From positions 170,365 to 234,364 of the forward strand of contig LNAC01000846.1 of assembly GCA_002007465.1 (NCBI GenBank): DNA of 64,000 bases, given 5' to 3'. This DNA is from Ailurus styani (Eukaryota; Chordata; Mammalia; Carnivora; Ailuridae). This document shows positions 21,728-64,000 of this stretch, one piece after another (within the stretch, counting starts at the first letter, position 1; each line of letters begins with the position of its first letter). Both the position numbers and the translations under genes were made by a program. Under the pieces are notes generated by a model. It ran no database searches. It was not told where the DNA came from and saw nothing but the letters and a program-made list of their open reading frames with translations.

Positions 21728-21864
21728 ACTTAAGTGATTATTTGGAGACCCTTAAATAAATCACCCATGGTGGTATATGCAAGAAGCATTTGGCTCCAAG
21801 TCTTAGGTTTGGGGCCGGGGTTGGGGCTCAGGCCTGCAGGCAGGAATGGGAGGCGGGGGGGGGG

Positions 21865-21865
21865 N
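21865..21865. other. Single-N in poly-G run
   Basis: N inside a G homopolymer (21855-21864). No flanking duplication seen. Confidence 0.95.
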
Positions 21866-22139
21866 GCTCATCCGCCCCGCTGTCCCCGGTTCTAGCGCTG
21901 TGAGGGGCCCTCTCTGGGCAAAGGCGGAACTGAGCCTTTGAGGAAGTGGGGCAAGGACAAGCAATCAGGCTTATGCCGTCCTTGAATAGAGACTCTGCGG
22001 CAAGAGGGCACCCTTAACAGGAGAAGGGGCAGCTTTGAGGAAGCAGGAAAGTGACTGAGCAGCGACTCAAATCCGGGCTGCGGGGCTCCAAGGGCCTCAC
22101 TCCTTGATGCTAAATACTAAGAAGGAATTCAAGACTGAA

Positions 22140-22290
22140 TGCAGTTCTTCACTTTTTGAACCCACCACATGCCAGGCACTGTGCTAAGCCTGGAGGATAT
22201 AGTAGCAATCGAAACAAACTGAACTACCCATCCTCACGGAGCTTATTTTCTACTGCGGGAGACATAGCAGCAAAATAATTAAAATACACA
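22140..22290 (+). repeat. Possible ancient L2/MIR-class repeat
   Basis: 'CACATGCCAGGCACTGTGCTAAGC... CTCACGGAGCTTATTTTCTAC' is wording common to old mammalian-wide repeats. Family not certain. Confidence 0.4.
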
Positions 22291-22294
22291 GGCC

Positions 22295-22480
22295 AGGGGC
22301 GCCTGGGTGGCTCAGTCGGTTAAGTGTTTGCCTTTGGCTCAGGTCCTGATCTCAGGGTCCTGAGATGGAGCCCACATCAGGCTCTCTGTTCAGCAGGGAG
22401 CCTGCTTCTCCCTCTCCCTCCGTCTTCCCAGCTTGTGTTCTCTCTCTCTGAAATAAATAAATAAAAATCTTAAAAAAAAA
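22295..22480 (+). mobile_element. CAN-SINE
   Basis: GGGGCGCCTGGGTGGCTCAGTCGGTTAAG head and an AAATAAATAAATAAAAATC tail. Flanks share AAAATACA(C/G)AG. Confidence 0.95.
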
Positions 22481-25190
22481 TACAGAGACCGGACAGTGGT
22501 TTACAGACTGGGGAACTGAGAGCGAAAGCAGGCAGCACGCCAGGCGGAGTGACCACTCAAGTCTTGGCTAGCTTAGCCTAGGACCATTTCTGCCCAACCA
22601 GCAGATTTTCCAGCAACTCCCCAAATCCACATGTACCCTGAGCACTGTCTTACTGAAGGCCAGATAAATGGCTTGAGCTCCTGGGAGACTGGTGTAGTCT
22701 ATCTGGGGAATCTGGTTTATTTTATTCCTAACGCCAACCTTGGCTGGCTAGGGTATGCTCCCCAACTTGCATGTGGTGAATTGCTCAGGCCTGTTCCTTG
22801 GTGCTGGAGCTGACTGAAAGGTACAGGGGCAGGACTCTTCTTACCCCGGCTTCCCTGGGACACAAATTCCCTCCTCCAGGAAAGGAGTTTGGAAGCACAG
22901 GCCCCAGGCATACAGTGTACATGGAGCGTCCCGTGCCAAAAAGCTTCTGGAGGCCGTGAGACCCCACCTTCCTCCATGAGGTTCCCTCTGCCTTTTCAGA
23001 GTGTGGATCCACCACCCTCTAAGAGGCCTGGAATTTGGGGCCAGGTGAAGAGGCCACAGAAAATGCCTTCTGAACAGGTCAAGCCCCAAGAGGTGTTCAC
23101 CAGAAAGTTCCGTGGACAGTGAGTGGGGTAGGTGAGTGGCCAGCCTTGGGAGCTTCCGGGGGCTGGGACACTCCCTGGGCTGGAGCTTAGCTCAGATACC
23201 AGTTTGAAGTTTCTGGAGAGGATGGGATTGGTGTCCTGCTGGTGGCCCTCAGCCCTCAAGGGGGCCAGGCTCCTCTTCCACAGGGGCTCCCTGCGCTCCA
23301 GTCCCTCTGCCCAGAGGCCCCCCCCCATCCTTCAGGTGCCCCCTCCCCAAGGGCACCATCAACCGAAGCAGACCTCTGTGTTCTTCATCACTGTAGCTCT
23401 TGCTTGGCTCTTAGCACAGGGTATAACTGCTTACTCATCACACACTCTTTCACTAATCTGTGCTTTCCAATCTCAATGACGCCACCAGCCACACATGGCT
23501 ATTGTGCACATGGACCTTGAGCTGCGCTAGGATTTTGAAAACTCAGTGTGAAGCATGTAAAACATCTCATTCATAATTTTTATACTGATTACACACTGAA
23601 ATAGGACTTTGGATGTGAATAAAATAAAATAAAATTACACCTACCATTTTTTTTTCAATGTATGGATGCTAGAAAATGTACCCTTGCACACATTTCTGGT
23701 GGGCAGTGCAGTGACCAGATTCAGTCTACAAGGTAAGCGGCAAGGGAAGTTTTGTCCACACTTTATACCCAGCACCTGGCGGTAGGGATGCAATAATTAG
23801 GGTTATTTACCGAATGAATGTTTAGCAGCTACAGTTTCCAGCGGCCCAGAAACATTTTGAACAGCCTGCTAAGGGAATGTATAATTTAAATGTCGGTTTA
23901 TTAAAAAACAAAACAAAAAACCAAGCCAAACAAACAAAAACAAAAAGCCACCACCAAGCCAAAAAAAAACCCCTCAGGCATACAATTTGCCAGAAAAGGA
24001 AAAGAAAAGTGGGAACGAAGGGGTCAGGGTCTCGGTCTGTTTCTTCGAGGGGTTCAGGGGGACATTCGGACCTTCGTCAATGAAAGTGATGACGAATGCG
24101 CAGAAAGAAGCCCTCCAGGTCCTGACGCATCGGAGGCAGAGACGTGACTGTTTCCCCCTTCCCGTTCCTCCCGTTTTCGTGGCCAACAGAAGCCCCTACC
24201 CTGAGCTAGGCGTGAGGCTGCCCAGAGCCCCGGCGGCATCTGCCTGCTTCCCCTGGAGCCAGGCTTGGTTAGTTCTGGCTGAAGGGATGGAAACAGAAAC
24301 GTCGCTCAACTTTTGGGAACTTTCCTTAAAGGAAAGAGCTATGTCTCTCTTTCCCCTCTTCTTCTGGCTAGCATGCCAGGAAATGGAGCAGTGGCCTTGG
24401 ACATGAGAGATGAGGACAGAGCCCGAACCTAGAGGTGGTGGAGGGGGAGGCTGGCAGGGCCTGGGTCTGACAGCCTTGTGAAAGTGCCATTTCAGCCCCG
24501 GGATGCCCACCACGGTCTTACGTCAGAAGAGAACATCTTGGAGACGTAAGGCCATGGCCACGAGAGATTTTGTGATCACCTTATCCCAGGAACAGGGTCC
24601 TCCCTGCATCCCTGGCGCTTCCTGGCTCTGTCTGTGTAACTGGGAGAGACCACTCCACTCCTTCCAGAACAGAGCACTTGAGCACTCTCCAAGAACGAAG
24701 TCGGCTTCGGGATGACTTGATTTCTTTACCATCAGATATTGGCAATACCTTCAGAAGGAACGAAATTAGAAAGGCACAAGAGAACATAGTGTGAAAAATA
24801 CCTCTGTTCATCAGTCATTGTTTCTATTGCCAAAAGCAATCATTATTTCCAAGACTTTAAATGGTAACCTCTCCCTTAAAAAAAAAAAGTCCCACCTCCT
24901 GGGACATTATACACTAAATCTATATAAATAAATACGTCCACATCCACCTCTATAACTCTGAGCTACTGCCCACAACTCTTACAGTGAGGTCACATTTACT
25001 TTGTGGCCCAAATTAAAATGTTCAAGTTCTCAGCCACGTGACTGCCAAATGTCAGTCCCCTTCCCTAGCCTTTCCTCCCTGGTATGAAATACTTCCCTGA
25101 CCCAATGTTCGGGCAGACTGTGGGGCAGAAGTTATGACTCAAGGCCTCAAAGGACAGCTGCATTTCGGTGACTTAAAAGGGTCAGAGTTA
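22481..25190. other. Intergenic sequence without a recognised gene
   Basis: About 2.7 kb. 23,480-23,760 ('CACACATGGCTATTGTGCACATGG', 'GGTGGGCAGTGCAGTG') looks like an old interspersed repeat of uncertain family. 23,900-23,975 is an A/C-rich simple stretch. Open frames of 60-140 codons overlap on both strands and resemble no known protein. Confidence 0.45.
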
Positions 25191-25372
25191 TGGGCGCCTG
25201 GGTGGCTCAGTCAGTTGAGTGGCTGACTCTTGATTTCAGCTCAGGTTATGATCTCAGAGTCAGGAGATCGAGCCCTGGTCCATGCTGAGTGTGGAGCCTG
25301 CTTAGGATTCTCTCTCCCTCTGCCCCTCCCCACTATGAGCACGCATGCACGTGCTCTTAGAAAAGAAAAACG
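25191..25372 (+). mobile_element. CAN-SINE, older subfamily
   Basis: GGGCGCCTGGGTGGCTCAGTCAGTTGAG head. Short diverged tail (TTAGAAAAGAAAAAC). Confidence 0.92.
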
Positions 25373-25474
25373 GTTGGAATTTGGGTTTTAGTTCTGAATT
25401 CTCAGACCATGTTTTCCAGTAAAAATACTGATGGTCACCCTAACTGCAAACACACTTAGGAGTGTGTCCTTCGA

Positions 25475-25661
25475 GGGGCGCCTGGGTGGCTCAGTTAAGC
25501 ATCTGCCTTTGGCTCAGATCATGATCCCAGGGTTCTGGGATGGAGCCCCACATCAGGCTCCCTGCTCAGCGGGAAGCCTGCTTCTCCCTCTCCCAGTCCC
25601 CCGGCTTGTGTTCCCTCTCTTGCTCTCTGTCAAATAAATGAAATCTTGAAAAAAAAAAAAG
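25475..25661 (+). mobile_element. CAN-SINE
   Basis: Head lacks part of the usual AGTNGGTTAAG segment (GGCTCAGTTAAGCATC). Poly-A end. Flanks share GTGTCCTT. Confidence 0.95.
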
Positions 25662-25689
25662 TGTCCTTTGTGCCAGACACCGTACTTGG

Positions 25690-25860
25690 ATCTTACATGC
25701 AAGATCACAATGAAACTTCACAATGACCCTATGAATTAGGTATCACTAACTAACTAAATAGCATTCCTATCTTATAAGTGAGACAGAGGTTAGATCACTA
25801 GTTCAAGGTCACCAGACAGAAAGGGGAAATTGGGATTTCCATTCTGACGGTCTGTTCATA
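25690..25860 (-). repeat. MIR-class fragment (reverse)
   Basis: 'CACAATGACCCTATGAATTAGGTATC... CTTATAAGTGAGACAGAGG... AGTTCAAGGTCACC' is MIR core wording in reverse orientation. Confidence 0.55.
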
Positions 25861-26787
25861 GAAACCCGGCTCTTAACCACAACCTGACCCTGACCAAATG
25901 GTAAACCCCACGCACGCAGGGATTTTCTCTGAGGCCTGCACACCACCTGGCAGAGCAGAAGCTTAGCAAGTTTTCATGGACTTAAATGTCTACTTATGAG
26001 CACTGTACATGGAATGTGAGCTAAGTATGAGAGCCTCCTTTCCCGGTGATTGCAGGCTTGTGTCCTCTGCTCGGGGCCCCTCCCCGAGAACCGGGAGGTG
26101 GAGGCCAATCAGCAGGGGGAAGGGCACCGCAGAGGGGCTGGAAGCAGGGGCTGTGCTGGCTGCGGAGCCGGAGGTGTCAGACCTCCCACAGGACCCTCAG
26201 TTCTGTAGCTGTGCCCCTAGACAGTGCTGGACACGTATTTGCAGGCTTGATCACCACCTCTTGGCTCTGCTCCTTCTGCAGAAAAATTGTTTTTAGGTGC
26301 ATTGGTATCTGATATAACGGTTCTATTTACTGCTGCTCTTTTAGTGCCTAGAACATAGTCATAGGCGGCCTTTATTCGCTGCATGAACTTCAGAACAGTT
26401 ATGTGAGGCACTTGATCCCAGCTAGATGGCACTTCCAAGAGACACTGCATCATGTCCCACTGGGCTTGGATTAGCTACATGAGAGGGTTGGGGAGGGGCG
26501 CAGTGCTCACTGCTGACTTCCGGCACCCAAGAGGTGGGCTTGTGGCAGGGGACATTAATTACTGTAGGAACTGGAGCCCATATGTATCCCAGTCACTCTG
26601 TTCCACAACCCATGGGGGATGAATTGCTATTGCTAATATGCAGAGTTAAGTCTTCCTCTTTTCCATTTTCCTAAAAAAGTAGAGTTCTGTCAAGAGGCAA
26701 CCAAAATTGAAGAAAAATAATCATTACGTGGTGTCAGGTTCAATCAGACATGAATCAGTGTGAATACACATGGATAAACCCTGACAC
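25861..26787. other. Unique intergenic sequence
   Basis: No gene, RNA or confident repeat. TTTATT at 26371-26376 could be a minus-strand poly(A) hexamer but lies far beyond the better candidate at 27881. Confidence 0.45.
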
Positions 26788-26800
26788 AGAAACACAGGAC

Positions 26801-27224
26801 TGGGCGCCTGGGTGGCTCAGTGGGTTAAAGCCTCTGCCTTCGGGCGCCTGGGTGGCTCAGTGGGTTAAAGCCGCTGCCTTTGGCTCGGGTCATGATCCCA
26901 GGGTCCTGGGATCGAGGCCCACATCGGGCTCTCTGCTCAGCGGGGAGCCTGCTTCCTCCTCTCTCCTCTCTCTCTGCCTGCCTCTCTGCCTACTTGTAAT
27001 CTCTCTCTGTGTGTCAAATGAATAAATAAAATCTTTAAAAAAAAAAAAAGAAAAAAAGCCTCTGCCTTCGGCTCAGGTCATGATCTCAGGGTCCTGGGAT
27101 CGAGGCCCGCATCGGGCTCCCTGCTCAGCGGGGAGCCTGCTTCCCTCTCTCTCCTCTCTCTCTGCCTGCCTCTCTGCCTACTTGTGATCTCTCTCCGTGA
27201 AAAAAAAAAAAAAATCTTTAAAAA
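26801..27224 (+). mobile_element. CAN-SINE (outer) carrying a nested SINE
   Basis: Outer copy split after its first 41 bases by another SINE and resuming at about 27055. Outer target-site duplication AGAAACACAGGAC at 26788-26800 and 27225-27237. Confidence 0.96.
26842..27054 (+). mobile_element. CAN-SINE (inner), inserted in another SINE
   Basis: Full copy in the head of the outer SINE, same orientation. 15-bp target-site duplication AAAGCCTCTGCCTTC at 26827-26841 and 27055-27069. Confidence 0.97.
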
Positions 27225-27237
27225 AGAAACACAGGAC

Positions 27238-27859
27238 CATGATTTGACTCTGACACAGAAACGGAAAGACTCCAGAATGTCTCTCCTACCCCCAAATTGC
27301 TGAGCAAGCAGGGGGCTGTAACTGAGCGCTCACTACTTTAATTCCGTTGTACAAGAGATGTGAAAAGGGCAAAGGACTGGTCGGGTCACTAGTCAGAGAT
27401 ACGAATTTGTTAATGGATGAGACCATTTAAATGCATTTTTGTTTCTTCCTCAGCAGGCCTGGAGTGAAGTCCCAACCTCCTACAGGGCTTCCTCTTGAGA
27501 AGACAGGGCTCTCTGGAGCTGGCGTCTGACTTGTGGGCTTGCATCAAGCCCAGTGCCAGGGCAGCAGGTCACTCCGTCGGGGAGTCTGCACACCCCGCTA
27601 GGGCACACGCACAGCAGGGAGCACAGAATAGGGCCCATCGGCCAATGCTGCCTATGCCGGAGCCCTGGCAGGGCTGCCACGGCGACCAGGACACCGCCCG
27701 CAGGATCCACAGTCTCTGACTGGGCAGTGCGCTGCTTCCCGTGAGCCTTCTGTCCCTGCAATGCCACCTGCTGATCGACCCCCGGCCCCTGCCTGCACGC
27801 AGCACCATCACACACCTCTCACCCGGGCTCGGCAGCACCCGGTCCTCGCTCGAGCAGGA
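27238..27859. other. Intergenic sequence downstream of POLR3A
   Basis: Unique. From about 27,500 it is GC- and CpG-rich. 27797-27840 read on the minus strand is GT-rich (GAGGTGTGTGATGGTG), a plausible downstream element for the poly(A) site. Confidence 0.5.
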
Positions 27860-30150
27860 GCAGGCACCCGGTGGGGCCTCTTTATTACTCACAGCCCCGC
27901 ACACCAGCTCCGCTCCCCACTTCAGGGACGCGTCACACAGAGGAAGGCGGGCACTGGCGCTCCCTCCCCCTCGGGGAGTCCGCCCTTCCACGGCCCTCGT
28001 GTCTTCTCGTGTCTTCTCGCGGTCCTGGATCTGAGCAGGCCCAGGCCGACTCCCCAGCAGGTTTTCGGGAAGGCAGCCACGGCACTCTGCGGCTCTTGGC
28101 CGGTGTACGAGGGAAGTGAGGCCCGTGGGGAGGTTTCAGGTAGCACCCCCGAATAAGTCTGTGAACAGGCTTCATCTGTGCTGGAACCAGGCTAGCTCCG
28201 TGCAAAGACGGGGGTGGGGGAGGGGTGGAAGATGAAAGAGTGACACTTTTTCACCTTCAGAGAACTTCCTAAGTCAAACTCACGGGGGCAGGGAGACCTC
28301 AGGGCCAAACTAACTTTAACAGAACTTTAAACCAGAGAATGGCCAAAGGTTCAGATCGAGAATTCTGAAGGCAGGATCCCATCAGGATGGGAAAGAAAGC
28401 ATCCATTCTGACACAGACCCCACAGTCGATGGTTACATGAAGGACTTCAGCAGCATTAACTCAGAACGTTCCTGAATCAGCTGGAGAATGTCCGCAGAAG
28501 CAAAGTGTGATTCTATGTACTACGACTTGAATTCTGTGTCTGCCCTACTTCCCCCACCTCCACCCACCTCTTTCATCGGCCAAACCATCCTCTCCCTCGA
28601 CAATAAACTCACATCTCTCCAGTCTGGGCTGCTGTTTCTTCCAGGGGCCGGATACGATGAGAAAATTAGCGGTGTCGCTTCAGAAGTAGAGCTTCCCAGG
28701 TGCGTGGAGCCGCAAGGTAGGCTCAAAGTCCCACTCTCACCATCACCTCATTCCCAACGAAGCAGCCTTGGTTTTCCAAGGCCCCCTGGCAGGGAAGGAA
28801 GAGCCAGAGCAGCAGGACTCGGCTCTGGATAGCGAAGGGAAGGGCAGGCTTCACGGAACATTGTCCAGAGGGAGCAGAGAGCAGCAGCCACACCACTTCT
28901 CTGTGACCCTGACCCAATCTTACGGAGCAAATTCAGTGCAAAGAATCACAGTCTCTGGCAACAAAACCTTTCTGCTAAGATAAGTTACGTACATTTCTTT
29001 GCTGCACAAAACCCCATAACAAGCCTTGTGGGGTCTTCCTGGGATGCCCTGCTGGCTGTCCTTCCCGCGCGACGGGTGTTCTCGATTGTTAGAGTCACTC
29101 TTTCAGGGGCCTGCTGCGGCCAAATGGGGCACGCCGCCAGCTCTAGGTCCCTCTCCACCATGTGGGCCTCCTCCCTTCCTGCATGGGTGGCCCTTTCACC
29201 CCTGCCTGTACCCAGAAAGGCCTTACCCCTCCTCTGCCCCCAGGGCACTTTTTAGGCCATAGCTTTGCACCTGCCCTGCTTGCTCTGTGGCTGTGGGAGG
29301 CAGGGCCCCTGCACGGATACCTCGGGGGGTGTGGTCACCGCCCAGGCCGTGTAGGGGCCTGGACCAGCCTCACCCATTACCTCCACGTGCACTGCCAGTC
29401 CCCACCGCAGCGGGCTCCAAACTCCGGCAAGGGCTCTATCGGCCATGAAGAATGGGTCCTGCTCTTGTCACAAGGCGCGGTCCCCCCCGTGGAGGTCAGA
29501 GGTAGACAAAAACAATGGGGTGGCCAGAGGTCTCTGTAAAAGATGTTTCAGACCAGCACGGACCTCATGATGGTTTTAGCTCAGTTACAAATCCTAGGCG
29601 GTCCCAACTGCTTAACCAGTTTTTCCAGTGATACTTCAATGCTAGCTTTCTTGGTTTCTATAGCCTCCTACTTCCAAATTTCAAAAGTAAAGCGAAAATA
29701 ATAACCACAACTCCAAATTCTTCAAACTGAACAAATAAATACTAGTGATAATATTTACATGAGTAGGCCATATTGAGAGATTTGAGCATGACCAAGGAAC
29801 AGGTGCTGGTCCTGGGGCTTACTGCTGGCTCTTGGTCATGGTGGGACACTCCTGAAAGCCGGTAGTTGGGGGGTGAGGCGAGAAGGAGCCAAGATGCCTG
29901 GCTGGGGCCTCCTGGTGAGGCCAGGGTTTCAGACAGACAAAGCTCAGTTCTCCCGACCAGGCACCGTGGTGTGATCAGGGGCTCGGGTGAGCCGCTCCCG
30001 AGGACGGGGGGGCCTTCTCCGCGTGACGGCATGGTAGGGAGATCAGGGACTGTCCCCGGGAGCACAGACTCTCTGGGTCAGCTGCCAGTCTCGACCTCTT
30101 TCCAGATGGGATAAGGAGCCGAGGTCAGGAACGGTCATCTCTTCCCCGAA
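27860..30150 (-). other. POLR3A: POLR3A 3' untranslated region (predicted)
   Basis: About 2.3 kb from the stop codon to the only AATAAA-type hexamer I see before 26.4 kb. It holds no SINE, unlike most of the window, which fits a transcribed and constrained 3' exon. Part is CpG-rich (about 27,900-28,150). The open frames in it are short and unlike any known protein. The 3' end is inferred from sequence only. Confidence 0.7.
27881..27886 (-). terminator. POLR3A: Candidate POLR3A poly(A) signal AATAAA
   Basis: TTTATT on the plus strand is AATAAA on the gene strand. A GT-rich stretch follows about 60-85 nt further along the minus strand (27797-27822). Cleavage would fall near 27860. Confidence 0.65.
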
Positions 30151-61713
<31,563 letters not shown>

Positions 61714-61777
61714 TTATCCAAAAACTTCATGGTTTCAAAACATTAATAAATGGTTTCCTGGAGAACTGGATACTTTA

Positions 61778-61974
61778 AAGATTTTATTTTTATTTATTTG
61801 TCAGAGAGAGAGGGAAAGAGCACAAGCTGGCAGAGTGGCAGGCAGAGGCAGGGAGAGAGAGAAGCAGGCTCCCCGCTGAGCAGGGAGCCCGATGTGGGAC
61901 TCGATCCCAGGACCCTGGGATCATGACCTGAGCCGAAGGTGGCCGCTTAACCGACTGAGCCACCCAGGTTTCCC
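61778..61974 (-). mobile_element. CAN-SINE in intron 10, sense
   Basis: 17-bp target-site duplication GAGAACT(G/A)GATACTTTA (61761-61777 and 61975-61991). Older body, CCACCCAGGTTTCCC end. About 107 bp upstream of the exon 11 acceptor. Confidence 0.95.
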
Positions 61975-62022
61975 GAGAACTAGATACTTTAGATTAAGAA
62001 AATACATTTCTAGTATGCTCTA

Positions 62023-62458
62023 TCAAGTGATATAACATGTCACTTGTAGACTTAGTCAAGTAGATTTATTAGATTAAAACAATGAAATGAGTTTAACACA
62101 AGGCAAATACCAACCTAAAGCCACAAGAAAGGGCTCCCCCGGCCAATGATGTCACAGTTTGATATCAAACAGATTCATGGCAGAAGCTGATTAAAACACA
62201 CTGACTAGGGCGCCTGGGTGGCTCAGTGGGTTAATGCCTCTGCTTTCGGCTCAGGTCATGATCTCAGGGTCCNTCAAGTGATATAACATGTCACTTGTAG
62301 ACTTAGTCAAGTAGATTTATTAGATTAAAACAATGAAATGAGTTTAACACAAGGCAAATACCAACCTAAAGCCACAAGAAAGGGCTCCCCCGGCCAATGA
62401 TGTCACAGTTTGATAGCAAACAGATTCATGGCAGAAGCTGATTAAAACACACTGACTA
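62023..62458. repeat. 185-bp direct duplication around a truncated SINE and an N
   Basis: 62023-62207 recurs at 62274-62458 with one difference seen (GATATCAAAC/GATAGCAAAC). Between them are the first 65 bases of a SINE and an N (62273). Confidence 0.95.
62208..62272 (+). mobile_element. CAN-SINE head, truncated at N
   Basis: GGGCGCCTGGGTGGCTCAGTGGGTTAATG... to ATCTCAGGGTCC, then N. The 3' part of the element is missing from the assembly. Confidence 0.95.
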
Positions 62459-64000
62459 AATAAAAACCCGTGAATTTATAATGACACTGAAAAAGAGGAA
62501 AGCAAAACCACACACAAAACCCAAACCAGCCTTGCTGAGAGAAACTGAACACCAACTTTCTCCTCCCCAAACTGATAATAAATGAAAAAAGAATCAGGCG
62601 TTTATGCTCTTTCCTTCAAGAATTATATTTTTGGGTAAGCAAACAACCCTAGTTAAGACAAAATTCTTCATTATGCAAATGGTAGCTACGAAATGTGAAA
62701 GGAATGACAGATTGGAAAATCTCCATCTTGCAGCCCCCATGAAATAATGTTGGCCATAATTGTAAGTGGAGAAAACCTTTAGAAAAAAGGTCGATAAGGA
62801 AACTTTCAAGGGAGGCGCCAGGCTGTAGTATCTGATGCCCTAACCTTCTCAGCATAAGGAAGAGTGGGGCAGTCAGACAACAGTGCCTGCTGAAATAAGG
62901 CAACAGGAAGTAGCCAGCACCACCTACTAGGAGTTCCTCTTGCCAGAAGCTGAACACAAATCTGATGCTGCCTCGAGAGCTACTGTCCAGTTTATAGGAA
63001 TAAAAGGAAGAATGAAGAAACTCTTAATACCATGCATATACACAGAGAACACGGGTCATTTCTTGAGGACAAGTGACCTGGCTTTTTCAGCAACAGTGAG
63101 ATTAGGAGTGGGGGCAGTTTTTGTAGATCAAGACAGACCGAAGACATGCTTTCAACCAAATATCCTGTGCAGACTTTGCATCCAGATTTTTGGGACGCTG
63201 AGGGAAACGTGAACACGGACTGGTGCCGCACGATACCGAGGAGTGAGCGTTCCTTCTGTGTGGTGTGGTACGGCACTGTGGTTACGGGTGTCCTACAGCA
63301 GGAAACTGAATACACGTGGAGAAAAGACTTGGCATCTTGGGCCATCAGAGGAAAAAGGGAGAGAAAACAGGTGTGGTGAAACCTTGAAAATTATTAAATA
63401 CAGAGAATGAGAATACAGAAGTTCTTCACGGGATTCTTTCTACTTTTGGAAGTATCTGAAAATTTCCAAACAAAAACTTTTTTGAGAATGGCCCAAAGCC
63501 GAGCAAAGGTTTCTGGGAAGGGAAAGATTTCTGCTCCCCTCCCTAGATACCCATGATCGTGACCCCCATAATCACCAACGGCTTCTTTGGTATTTCCAGA
63601 CTTAAGTAAAAAGACTGACAAAACATGTTCATAAAGGAAAGACTAAATCTAGAAAGGCCCTGCCCGAAGAGCCTGTTTAAACATTGACTGCAAATGCTCA
63701 TGGATTTAACGGCTTTGGAGCTAGGACAATTTATGCATATTTAGCGAATTAAAGTTGCATATAATTTCCATTTTACATCTCCAGAAAAAGGAACTGCTGC
63801 TGTTGCAAAACTAAATCCCCAAAGAAAATATGCTTGAAGGTCTTCGTTGGAGGGCCACTGCGACGAAAAACTTCCTAAGCATTTCAGTTCCGTAGTTAAC
63901 ACGGTAAGTCAAAACCGTAATTGACTCTCTGCCATGTCAATTTTACAGAAGTCTGAGCACACACATGTACGTATTTTTGTTTGCAAGTGGAATCACGCCA
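62459..64000 (-). other. POLR3A intron 10 (partial)
   Basis: No exon 10 sequence is recognisable up to the window edge. About 63180-63480 ('GTACGGCACTGTGGTTACGG', 'GGAAGTATCTGAAAATTTCC') resembles a decayed interspersed repeat of uncertain family. The rest is unassigned. Confidence 0.5.

Noticed and set aside
27569..28205. Overlapping 74-140-codon frames
   Set aside because: Chance frames in the GC-rich predicted 3'UTR end, present on both strands.
62023..62458. True 185-bp tandem duplication
   Set aside because: The N, the truncated SINE between copies and the near-identity fit a haplotype join better than a real duplication.

Overview
This is eukaryotic, mammalian DNA from a carnivore, most likely a mustelid (mink, ferret or marten type). 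The main evidence is more than 50 copies of a tRNA-Lys-derived CAN-SINE, including many young copies with near-perfect target-site duplications. The only protein-coding gene I can support is the 3' two-thirds of POLR3A, the largest catalytic subunit (RPC1/RPC160) of RNA polymerase III, on the minus strand. I placed 21 coding exons by translation, conserved motifs and GT-AG splice sites. They run from the active-site exon at 61513-61653 down to the stop codon at 30151-30153. All phases join without a break and give 913 codons plus stop. If 477 residues lie in exons beyond the right edge, the protein is 1390 aa, which is the length I recall for the human protein. On that basis the exons are numbered 11-31.

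Layout. 1-480 is a CpG-rich block, possibly the edge of a CpG-island promoter; from remembered human synteny the upstream neighbour would be DLG5. 480-27,800 is intergenic DNA filled with SINEs, ancient LINE-1, L2 and MIR pieces, and MaLR-type LTR remnants. It also holds a few unique stretches, one with three RFX X-box-like sites at 21,666-21,727. 27,860-30,150 is the predicted POLR3A 3'UTR, with one candidate polyadenylation signal at 27,881-27,886. 30,151-61,653 is POLR3A exons 31 to 11 and their introns. 61,654-64,000 is part of intron 10.

The assembly has seven single-N joins and two N-runs. Most single Ns sit beside direct duplications of flanking sequence at a SINE edge. They look like two haplotypes (with and without a SINE) joined head to tail, so they flag candidate polymorphic SINE insertions and should not be read as real duplications. 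I found no bacterial-type operon, CRISPR array, tRNA or rRNA gene, and no convincing undescribed protein system. The most interesting non-coding signals are the X-box cluster, a perfect 15-bp-stem hairpin in intron 11, an inverted SINE pair around exon 30, and a latent splice donor just inside intron 14.
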